A DNA stretch of 11,090 bases from Alphaproteobacteria bacterium. GTDB taxonomy: Bacteria; Pseudomonadota; Alphaproteobacteria; GCA-2731375. How positions within the stretch are numbered: the stretch's first letter is position 1; every line of letters starts with the position of its first letter. The stretch is taken from the NCBI GenBank assembly GCA_030746295.1, contig JASLMY010000171.1, forward strand, positions 1 through 11,090. The letters run 5' to 3'. Below the pieces are notes generated by a model. That model worked only from the letters and a program-made list of their open reading frames with translations, was not told the origin of the DNA and made no database searches. A program made the position numbers and the translations under genes. This document shows positions 1 through 5,888 of this stretch, piece by piece.

Positions 1-1
1 G

Positions 2-166
2 ACCGTATACCAGGTGGTCAAGGCGGTGTTCGAGAACTTCGATACCTTCCGTAAGCTGCATCCCGCCTTCAAGCATCTGAAGGAGAGCGAGATGATCAGC
101 GACGCCCTGTCGGCGCCACTGCATGACGGTGCCATGAAGTACTACAAGGAGCGGGGCTGGAAGTAG
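2..166 (+). CDS. TAXI-family TRAP transporter solute receptor, C-terminal end only
   Basis: The reading frame is open from the left edge to a TAG at 164-166 and gives the last 54 residues of a protein. It carries the pattern that ends TAXI receptors: a helix with [13 protein letters not shown], then [18 protein letters not shown]. The next gene downstream ends the same way (VVQNLDTIKRLHP, then SAPIHAGVAKYFREKG), so the two are paralogues in tandem. TAXI proteins are periplasmic receptors that deliver a solute to a fused DctQM permease. The start, signal peptide and binding site lie outside the window, so the ligand cannot be judged. Two hairpins and 245 bases separate it from the next receptor, so it may belong to a separate transcript whose permease is either upstream or shared. 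Confidence 0.85.
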   Translation, partial: TVYQVVKAVFENFDTFRKLHPAFKHLKESEMISDALSAPLHDGAMKYYKERGWK

Positions 167-180
167 CAGCCATCGAGGAC

Positions 181-211
181 CGGGGAGCATGGCCCATGGA
201 CATGCTCCCCG
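181..211 (+). terminator. Hairpin after the first TAXI receptor, probable terminator
   Basis: A perfect 11-base inverted repeat (181-191 with 201-211) encloses a 9-base loop and begins 14 bases after the receptor stop codon. It fits a transcription terminator or a 3'-end stabilising hairpin. No T-run follows, so it is not a classical intrinsic terminator. Because the stem is perfect it could act on either strand. Confidence 0.5.
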
Positions 212-260
212 CCCTCGTGCCTCGGCCGCGTGGCCGGTTATTCATTTGATCGTTCTTATT

Positions 261-290
261 CCGGGTCTCGCGCCGATGGTCGAGGCCCGG
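261..290. repeat. Second inverted repeat between the two TAXI receptor genes
   Basis: Bases 261-270 pair with 281-290 over 10 positions, with one G-U pair and a 10-base loop. A T-rich stretch (252-260) precedes it on the + strand, which would read as an A-rich tract after the stem on the - strand. It may be a second hairpin of the receptor mRNA, an operator, or a leader structure of the downstream operon. The sequence alone does not separate these. Confidence 0.35.
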
Positions 291-326
291 GCCGAATTGC
301 AGAGGGAGTGACGCGCCGAGGCGGCG

Positions 327-355
327 TTGGCCGGCGGCAGGATACGCAATAGATA
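327..355 (+). promoter_or_regulatory. Weak candidate sigma70-type promoter for the TAXI TRAP operon
   Basis: TTGGCC at 327-332 and TAGATA at 350-355 are separated by 17 bases and lie 57 bases before the receptor start. Each box matches its consensus only partly. It is offered because the operon must start somewhere after the hairpins at 181-290 if those end the upstream transcript. Low confidence. Confidence 0.2.
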
Positions 356-411
356 GAGAGTGGATCGAAGCGAGCGACAGCAACCGAAGGGGGGACGGGA
401 CGCGCGCCCGG

Positions 412-1407
412 ATGTGTGTGATGGGACATCGGTATCTGCCATTGATCCTGTGTTTCGCTCTTGCGTTTGCCGCGGCTTCGGGCGGCGTCTCAACGGCGGC
501 CCGCGCCGACGTTCTGATCGGCGTCAACGAGGCCGCGCCCGTCCATGTCCATGTCGCCCGGGCACTCTGCCGGACAATCGGCCCGACCCTCGGCGAGGGC
601 CGTTGCCAGGTGCAACGGATCGGCGGTGGGCACGCGGCCGCTCCGATCGCCGTCCTCTCCGACGTCCGCAACAACACCATCGAGATCGGCCTGACTCAAT
701 CCGATTGGGTCCATCACGCTTTCGGCGGGACCGGTCCGGTCGAGTTCATGGATGTCCGCTTCGAGAATCTGCGCACGCTGTTCGTGCTTCACGGCGAGCC
801 CTTCACGGTCGTCGCGCGGCGTGACGCCGGCATCGGCGGGTTGGACGATCTCGTCGGCAAGCGGGTCAATATCGGCGTTCCCGGCTCCAATCAGCGCCTG
901 GTCATGCAGCAGGTGATGGCGGCCAAGGGCTGGACCCGCGACAGCTTTCAGCTCGCCGACGAGTTGACCGGACCGGAGCAGTCGCTGGCGCTTTGTCACA
1001 ACCGCATTCAGGCGATGGTGGTGACCGTCGCCCATCCCGATCCGGCGATCGGCAAGACGCTGCAGCTCTGCGATGCCGAAATCGTGCCGATCGGCGGCGC
1101 CGCGGTCGACGACCTGATCGAAGAGAAACCCTATTTCGCCTTCGCCACCATTCCGGCGGCGACCTACGAGGGCCAGACGGCGGCGGTCCAAACCTTCGGC
1201 GTGCGCGTCGTCGCCGTCGTCTCGGAGGACATGTCCGAAGCGGATGCCTACGGCATCGTCGAGGCGGTGGTCCAGAACCTCGATACGATCAAGCGGCTGC
1301 ATCCGGCGCTGGGCGGCGTGCGCGCGAAGGCGATGACGCGGGGCGGGATCAGCGCCCCGATCCACGCGGGCGTGGCCAAGTACTTCCGCGAGAAGGGGAT
1401 CATGTAG
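412..1407 (+). CDS. TAXI-family TRAP transporter solute-binding receptor
   Basis: Periplasmic receptor of 331 residues, the usual length for the family, expected to capture a small organic solute and pass it to the permease encoded next. Residues 1-32 form a signal peptide with a hydrophobic core (LPLILCFALAFAAASGG) and an ARA cleavage site before D33. Family landmarks follow: a Cys pair at 53 and 65 that could form a disulfide, IEIGLTQSDW at about 90-99, GKRVNIGVPGSNQR at 149-162, and a second Cys pair at 195 and 220. In the glycine-rich ligand loop many TAXI proteins have GSGTR; here it is GSNQR, a visible deviation. The start is uncertain: ATG 412 has only a distant GA-rich tract (387-395), and ATG 421 would give 328 residues with the same signal peptide. 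It heads a three-gene operon. The ligand is unknown. Confidence 0.9.
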   Translation: MCVMGHRYLPLILCFALAFAAASGGVSTAARADVLIGVNEAAPVHVHVARALCRTIGPTLGEGRCQVQRIGGGHAAAPIAVLSDVRNNTIEIGLTQSDWVHHAFGGTGPVEFMDVRFENLRTLFVLHGEPFTVVARRDAGIGGLDDLVGKRVNIGVPGSNQRLVMQQVMAAKGWTRDSFQLADELTGPEQSLALCHNRIQAMVVTVAHPDPAIGKTLQLCDAEIVPIGGAAVDDLIEEKPYFAFATIPAATYEGQTAAVQTFGVRVVAVVSEDMSEADAYGIVEAVVQNLDTIKRLHPALGGVRAKAMTRGGISAPIHAGVAKYFREKGIM

Positions 1408-1456
1408 CCGTGGCGGCGAGGCGGCCTCTGCAACTTGCCGCGACGGAGTGCCAGAC

Positions 1457-1464
1457 GGAGAGGG
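1457..1464 (+). promoter_or_regulatory. Ribosome binding site that sets the permease start
   Basis: GGAGAGGG lies 4-8 bases before ATG 1469. An in-frame GTG at 1448 would add seven residues but has no comparable site before it, and this purine tract would then fall inside the coding region. ATG 1469 is therefore preferred. Confidence 0.7.
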
Positions 1465-1468
1465 AAGC

Positions 1469-4057
1469 ATGAGTGAGGAAAGAGACGCAGCACCTTCTGC
1501 CTCGCAGGAAGAGCTGCAGGACCTGATCGCCGAGGCCGATACCGGCGCGCGCACGCCGACGGGCATTCCGGCCAAGGTGCTTTGGATCGTGCCGCTGCTT
1601 TGGGCGCTGTTCCAGCTCTGGTACGCCTCGCCGTTGCCGTTCATGCTGAAGGTGGCGATCTTCAACTCGACCGAGGCCCGATCGATCCATCTCGCCTTCG
1701 CGATTTTCCTCGCCTATCTGGGCTTCCCGGCCCTCAAACGATCGCCGCGCCACTACATCCCGATCCAGGACTGGGTGCTGGCCCTCGTGGCTGCCTTCTG
1801 CGCCGGCTACCAGTTTCTGTTCTTCACCCAATTGGCGGACCGGCCGGGGCTGCCCACGACCTACGACATCGTCATCTCCGTGATCGGCCTCGTGTTCATC
1901 CTCGAGGCGACGCGCCGGGCGCTGGGGCCGCCGCTGATGGTGGTGGCCGTGGTCTTCATCGCCTACACCTTCGCCGGCCCCTGGGCGCCCGAGGTGATCG
2001 CGCACAAGGGGGCCAGCCTCGCCAAGGGCATGTCGCACTATTACCTGACGACCGAAGGCGTCTTCGGCATAGCACTCGGCGTCTCGACCAGCATGGTGTT
2101 CCTCTTCGTGTTGTTCGGCTCGTTGTTGGAGCGGGCTGGCGCCGGCAACTACTTCATTCGAGTCGCCTTCGCGCTGATGGGGCACATGCGGGGCGGGCCG
2201 GCCAAGGCGGCGGTGGTCTCGTCGGGCATGACCGGCCTGGTCTCGGGCTCGGCGATCGCCAACGTGGTGACGACGGGGACCTTCACCATCCCGCTGATGC
2301 GCCGGGTCGGCTTTTCGGCCGAGAAGGCGGGTGCGGTCGAGGTCGCTTCCTCGACCAACGGCCAGCTGACGCCGCCGATCATGGGGGCAGTCGCCTTCCT
2401 GATGGTGGAATACGTCGGCATCTCCTATGTCGAGGTGATCAAGCATGCGGCGCTGCCGGCGCTGATCTCCTATGTCGCGCTGGTCTACATCGTCCATCTA
2501 GAGGCGCTGAAGGCGGACATGCGGGGCCTGCCGCGCCGGGCGCCACCCCGGCTGGTACGGACCCTGATCAGCTTCCTCTCGACCTTTGTCGGCCTCGCCA
2601 TCGTCACCGCCGTCGTCTATTACGGCCTCGGCTGGATGAAGGACGCGTTCGGCGACGCCACGCCGTGGATCGCGACTGTCCTGCTGGGCGTGGTCTATGT
2701 CGGGCTCTTGAAGTACGCGACCCTCTTTCCCGAGCTCGACACCGACTTGGAGATCCGCGAGCTGCCGGAGCCGGCGCCGACCATCAAGGCGGGGCTCTAC
2801 TACCTGTTGCCGGTGGTGGTCCTGGTCTGGTGCCTGACCGTGGAACGGCTCTCGCCCGGTCTCTCGGCCTTTTGGGCGACGATATTCATGCTCTTCGTGC
2901 TGGTGACGCAACGTCCGCTGAAGGCGATATTGCGGCGTACGGGCGAGGACGTCGGCGGCTGTCTCCGAGAAGGCGTGATCGACCTCTTGGAGGGTCTGAT
3001 CAGCGGTGCCCGCAACATGATCGGGATCGGCGTCGCCACCGCCGCCGCCGGCATCGTCGTCGGCACCATCACGCTGACCGGGATCGGCTTCGTGATGTCG
3101 GAGTTCGTCGAGTTCATCTCCGGCGGCTACGTCCTGCTGATGCTGCTGTTCACCGCCATCCTCAGCCTGATCCTCGGCATGGGGCTGCCGACCACGGCCA
3201 ACTACATCGTGGTCTCGGCCTTGTTGGCCCCGGTCATCGTCACCGTCGGGGCCGAGCAGGGGCTGATCGTGCCGCTGATCGCGGTGCACATGTTCGTCTT
3301 CTATTTCGGCATCCTGGCGGATGACACGCCGCCGGTGGCCATGGCCGCCTTCGCGGCCGCCGCGATCTCCGGCGGCGACCCGATCCGGACAGGCATCCAG
3401 GGCTTCGCCTACGACATCCGGACCGCGATCCTGCCCTTCCTCTTCATCTTCAACACCGAGTTGCTGATGATCGGGGTCGAGACTTGGTACCATCTGCTGA
3501 CCACCATCGTCACCGCGGTGATCGCGATGTTGCTCTTCGCCGCGGCCACGCAAGGATATTTCCTCACCAAGAGCAGGATTTGGGAAACCGTCGCCCTGCT
3601 GCTGATCGCCTTCACGCTCTTCCGCCCAGGCTTCTGGATGGATCGGCTCTATCCGCCGCTGGAATCGGTGCCGGCGAGCGAGCTCTATGAGATCGCCGGC
3701 CAGATGCCGGCCGATTCCCAAATTCGAGTCCAGATCAAAGGCGAGGACCTGGAGGGGCGCGAGATCGACAAGGTCGTGATGCTGCCACTGGGGGCGATGG
3801 CGGCCGGTAAGGACCGCCTGGCCGAGGCCGGGCTGGAGCTTCGCTTCGAGGACGGCAAGACGATCGTCGACAACGTCGTCTTCGGCAGTGTCGCCGAGCG
3901 ACAGAAGATCGATTTCGACTACGAGATCGCCAGCGTGCAGCGCGAGGCCGACCGCCCACCGAAGCAGCTTTTCTATATCCCGGCCCTGGTCCTGCTGGGG
4001 CTGATCGTGCTGCTGCAACGCATGCGCCGGCGCAGCGTCCAGCTGGCGACGGCGTAG
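1469..4057 (+). CDS. TRAP transporter fused permease (DctQ-DctM), with C-terminal DUF3394-like domain
   Basis: Inner-membrane permease of 862 residues that pairs with a TAXI receptor and imports its solute using an ion gradient. In most TRAP systems DctQ and DctM are separate; TAXI systems fuse them. Residues about 35-170 hold the DctQ-like helices. The DctM part follows, with SGSAIANVVTTGTFTIPLMR (259-278), STNGQLTPPIMG (295-306), the second-half motif MGLPTTANYIV (571-581) and ADDTPPVAMAAFAAAAISGG (617-636). After the last core helices come a helix at about 706-722, a soluble stretch at about 727-833, and a final helix at about 835-850 ending in RMRRR. That tail matches the length and place of DUF3394. 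By the positive-inside rule the soluble part faces the periplasm. Residues 788-823 read like a PDZ fold (GLELRFEDGK, then VVFGSVAERQKI). It lies 61 bases after the receptor gene and 13 before the stress protein gene. Confidence 0.93.
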   Translation: MSEERDAAPSASQEELQDLIAEADTGARTPTGIPAKVLWIVPLLWALFQLWYASPLPFMLKVAIFNSTEARSIHLAFAIFLAYLGFPALKRSPRHYIPIQDWVLALVAAFCAGYQFLFFTQLADRPGLPTTYDIVISVIGLVFILEATRRALGPPLMVVAVVFIAYTFAGPWAPEVIAHKGASLAKGMSHYYLTTEGVFGIALGVSTSMVFLFVLFGSLLERAGAGNYFIRVAFALMGHMRGGPAKAAVVSSGMTGLVSGSAIANVVTTGTFTIPLMRRVGFSAEKAGAVEVASSTNGQLTPPIMGAVAFLMVEYVGISYVEVIKHAALPALISYVALVYIVHLEALKADMRGLPRRAPPRLVRTLISFLSTFVGLAIVTAVVYYGLGWMKDAFGDATPWIATVLLGVVYVGLLKYATLFPELDTDLEIRELPEPAPTIKAGLYYLLPVVVLVWCLTVERLSPGLSAFWATIFMLFVLVTQRPLKAILRRTGEDVGGCLREGVIDLLEGLISGARNMIGIGVATAAAGIVVGTITLTGIGFVMSEFVEFISGGYVLLMLLFTAILSLILGMGLPTTANYIVVSALLAPVIVTVGAEQGLIVPLIAVHMFVFYFGILADDTPPVAMAAFAAAAISGGDPIRTGIQGFAYDIRTAILPFLFIFNTELLMIGVETWYHLLTTIVTAVIAMLLFAAATQGYFLTKSRIWETVALLLIAFTLFRPGFWMDRLYPPLESVPASELYEIAGQMPADSQIRVQIKGEDLEGREIDKVVMLPLGAMAAGKDRLAEAGLELRFEDGKTIVDNVVFGSVAERQKIDFDYEIASVQREADRPPKQLFYIPALVLLGLIVLLQRMRRRSVQLATA

Positions 4058-4070
4058 AGGAGGCGAGACG

Positions 4071-4499
4071 ATGTTCAAGGACATTCTGCTGTGCGTCGAT
4101 CTGGCGCACGAAAGCTCGTGGACCAAGGCCCTGCCGGCGGCCGTCGACCTCTGCAACCATTGGGGGGCGACGCTGCATGTCTTGAACGTGGTCCCCGATT
4201 TCGGCCTCTCCCTCGTCAGCCAGTATTTCCCCGAGGGCTACGAGCAGGAGGTCAAGCAGAAGGCGCTCGGCGATCTGCGAGACTTCGTCAAGGCGAACCT
4301 GCCGGCGGGAATAAAGGTCCAGCACATCGTCGGCGAAGGCACCGTCTACGATGTCATCTTGAAGACGATCGAGGAGATCTCCGCCGATCTGGTGGTGATG
4401 TCGGCGCATCGGGCCGACTTGAAGGACTACCTCTTGGGACCGAACGCGGCCCGGGTCGTCCGCCACGCCAACTGCTCCGTGATGGTGGTGCGGGAATAG
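4071..4499 (+). CDS. Universal stress protein, UspF/UspG-like, linked to the TRAP transporter
   Basis: Cytoplasmic protein of 142 residues, a normal single-domain Usp. It opens with the first strand and its acidic residue (ILLCVDLA, D10) and ends with SAHRADLKDYLLGPNAARVV and CSVMVVRE, close in layout to the UspF/G branch (SHRPDITTYLLGSNA in E. coli UspF, from memory). The nucleotide-binding motif of ATP-binding Usps is G-x2-G-x9-G-S/T. Here the first Gly is missing and the last position is G-P (123-124), so ATP binding is doubtful. An AGGAGG at 4058-4063, seven bases before the ATG, and a 13-base gap to the permease make it the last gene of the TRAP operon. A Usp next to a TRAP transporter is known: TeaD accompanies TeaABC in Halomonas and influences that uptake system. 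A similar role here is inference. Confidence 0.9.
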   Translation: MFKDILLCVDLAHESSWTKALPAAVDLCNHWGATLHVLNVVPDFGLSLVSQYFPEGYEQEVKQKALGDLRDFVKANLPAGIKVQHIVGEGTVYDVILKTIEEISADLVVMSAHRADLKDYLLGPNAARVVRHANCSVMVVRE

Positions 4500-4523
4500 C
4501 CTCTGAGTGGGTTCGAAGTCGCG

Positions 4524-5018
4524 CTAACAGTCGGCGCAGCGGCTGAGCGGCAGTTGGCGGGCCATCCAGCCGACGCCGCGAGCGCTGCCGAACATCCCTT
4601 CGCCGATGTCGACGACGTTCCGGTAGCCGGCCCGTCGGAGGATTTCCGTCGCCAGCTTGGAGCGCACACCGGTGGCGCAGATGAGGGCGAGCGGCGCCGC
4701 TTTGTTGCCGCCGGTGATCGCTGCGATCCGGTCGAGGAAGCCGCGCTCGCCGGTACGCGAGCGGATCGTGGCCCGCTCGGCGCCGCTCGGATAGCCGCTC
4801 TGGCGCCATTCCTCGGGCCGGCGGATATCGACGATGGTGACGGCCTGACGGTGTTGCAGCTCCAGCGCCGCCGGAGCGGAGATCAGTTCCGTCTCGGCGC
4901 GGCTCGGCGCGGGCCGGAAAACGAGGGCGGCGGCAAGACCCAAAAGGACTGCCGCCGCCAGACGACGGAAATTTGTGGAGACATCATGGTGATAGGGGGG
5001 CCGCAAAGATGATGTCAC
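4524..5018 (-). CDS. Exported rhodanese-domain protein
   Basis: Single-domain rhodanese of 164 residues, a family that moves sulfane sulfur through a persulfide on one Cys. Residues 18-41 make a signal peptide (FRRLAAAVLLGLAAALVF, cleavage after SRA), so it should act in the periplasm or at the membrane. The domain then shows IVDIRRPEEW (62-71) and the active-site loop CATGVRS with C114, the expected six-residue loop. The C-terminus adds CADC (161-164), a CxxC outside the core. The start is taken as GTG 5018 because GGAG sits six bases before it (complement of 5025-5028). A later start nearer the hydrophobic stretch is possible. The gene converges on the stress protein gene with 24 bases between. 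The substrate is unknown. Confidence 0.88.
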   Translation of the reverse strand: MTSSLRPPYHHDVSTNFRRLAAAVLLGLAAALVFRPAPSRAETELISAPAALELQHRQAVTIVDIRRPEEWRQSGYPSGAERATIRSRTGERGFLDRIAAITGGNKAAPLALICATGVRSKLATEILRRAGYRNVVDIGEGMFGSARGVGWMARQLPLSRCADC

Positions 5019-5024
5019 TGAGGT

Positions 5025-5028
5025 CTCC
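5025..5028 (-). promoter_or_regulatory. Ribosome binding site supporting a GTG start
   Basis: Read on the - strand, GGAG ends six bases before the GTG at 5018-5016. This decides the start of the rhodanese gene, since no ATG lies in frame before the signal peptide. Confidence 0.55.
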
Positions 5029-5130
5029 GCCGTCTATCACTGGGCCGTCTCGGATAGACCTTTCGAGCATCCCCGAGGCGACCCCGCTCATGCCTAATAT
5101 TTGTTAAACGACGGGCGCCCACAAGGATTC

Positions 5131-5166
5131 CGGCCATCACATACCTTCACTTGTCTGTGATGGTCG
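5131..5166. repeat. Eleven-base inverted repeat between divergent genes
   Basis: Bases 5131-5141 pair with 5156-5166 over 11 positions with one G-U pair; the inner 8 bases (CCATCACA/TGTGATGG) are perfect. The loop is 14 bases. The inner arms, separated by about one helical turn, would suit a dimeric regulator's operator. As RNA it would be a stable hairpin about 165 bases before the downstream ATG. TGTGA is also the half-site of CRP/FNR-type regulators, but the spacing here does not fit that consensus. Confidence 0.45.
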
Positions 5167-5330
5167 AAGTGCTTGCATTTGCGGTTCCGTTTGGCACGGA
5201 TCGGAGGTATTCCCGGCTGCCGAGTGCGCTGCCGCCCATTGCCGCAGGCGGCCGCGCCGAGAGCCACGGGCATTTGCGTTGACGGGCAAATCGGGCATCG
5301 CGCACGATAGGCGCCGAGGGAGGATCGATC

Positions 5331-5828
5331 ATGCTCGAGGTGGTTCAAGTCGGCCAGTATGTGGCGATCATCGCCGGGCTGGCCCTCATCGCTTCGGCCG
5401 CTTTCGTGCTGATCAAATATCGGCCGTCGCCGAGATCGAACCTCGTCTATGCCGTCTTGGGCGTGATTTGCCTGGCGATCGCGGCGCTAGGTCAGGTGAG
5501 CTTCGATTTCGCCGTCCTGCTGGCGAAGATCGGCGCCGTGGAAGACAAGGTCCAGGGCCTCCAGGACCAGATGACGGCGCTGGAGGCGGCTGACAAGCAG
5601 CTTGGCGAACGCCAGAGCGAGGCGGCCGGGCGCCTCGACGCGCAGGCCGAGACGCTCGACGCGCTGTCGAGCCGGGTCGAGGTGGCCGAGCAGGGCCTCG
5701 AGGCAATGGGCAAGAAGATCGACGATGCCCGTAAGTCGATCAAGCAAAGCGGCCCGGGACCGAAGTCACTGAAGCCCCCGAAATCGGTCCGCGATCCGAC
5801 CAAGCCTTTCTACCGGTGGAGTCAGTGA
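5331..5828 (+). CDS. Small membrane protein with two helices and a coiled-coil tail, function unknown
   Basis: I do not recognise this protein of 165 residues. Two hydrophobic helices (about 7-29 and 38-57) are joined by a short basic loop (KYRPSPRSN). A long heptad-like helix follows at about 66-138, rich in A, E, L, Q, D and K, then a Pro/Lys-rich tail (GPGPKSLKPPKS) ending in FYRWSQ. The positive loop suggests the loop is cytoplasmic and the coiled coil therefore periplasmic, but this is only the positive-inside rule. GGGAGG at 5318-5323, seven bases before the ATG, supports the start. It stands alone as a transcription unit, with a long leader upstream and a GC-rich hairpin after it. A scaffold, tether or envelope role is plausible; the sequence shows no enzyme motif. 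Confidence 0.8.
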   Translation: MLEVVQVGQYVAIIAGLALIASAAFVLIKYRPSPRSNLVYAVLGVICLAIAALGQVSFDFAVLLAKIGAVEDKVQGLQDQMTALEAADKQLGERQSEAAGRLDAQAETLDALSSRVEVAEQGLEAMGKKIDDARKSIKQSGPGPKSLKPPKSVRDPTKPFYRWSQ

Positions 5829-5838
5829 GAGGCGGCGC

Positions 5839-5880
5839 GCCGCCGTCGGCCGTCGGCCCCCTTCGGCCGGCGTCGGCGGC
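5839..5880. terminator. GC-rich hairpin between convergent genes, probable bidirectional terminator
   Basis: Bases 5839-5845 pair with 5874-5880 (7 pairs, all G-C). Inside, 5851-5858 pair with 5865-5872 (8 pairs, one G-U) around a 6-base loop. It fills the 60 bases between two converging stop codons. There is no T-run of note, so termination on either strand is inferred from place and stability. Confidence 0.5.
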
Positions 5881-5888
5881 TTGGCGTT

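Larger units (their letters stand above)
5019..5330. other. Non-coding gap of 312 bases with two inverted repeats and a short direct repeat
   Basis: No credible gene lies here. It holds GTCTATC/GATAGAC (5032-5038 with 5053-5059), a better hairpin at 5131-5166, and two copies of GCATTTGCG (5175-5183 and 5270-5278). The second copy begins a small inverted repeat, ATTTGC/GCAAAT (5272-5277 with 5286-5291). The rhodanese gene is transcribed away to the left and the membrane-protein gene to the right, so promoters for both must be here. I found no convincing -35/-10 pair. Confidence 0.6.

Noticed and set aside
1448..1468. GTG at 1448 as the permease start
   Set aside because: The ribosome binding site at 1457-1464 is correctly spaced for ATG 1469 and would lie inside the coding region if 1448 were used.
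490..1665. Long open frame on the - strand opposite the TAXI receptor
   Set aside because: It is antisense to a well-supported gene, is rich in R, D, H and G, and shows no domain. High GC makes such frames open by chance.
1400..2497. Long - strand frame opposite the permease
   Set aside because: Full of H, D, R and Q runs typical of the complement of a membrane protein gene; no recognisable motif.
2498..4156. 552-codon - strand frame opposite the permease
   Set aside because: Antisense to strong TRAP motifs and of low-complexity H/D/Q/R composition; not a real gene.
5279..5308. TTGACG at 5279 as the -35 box for the membrane-protein gene
   Set aside because: No acceptable -10 box lies 16-18 bases downstream; the nearest AT-rich word is 21 bases away.
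5094..5348. 84-codon - strand frame in the gap before the membrane-protein gene
   Set aside because: It runs over the next gene's start and ribosome binding site and has no motif or codon bias of a real gene.
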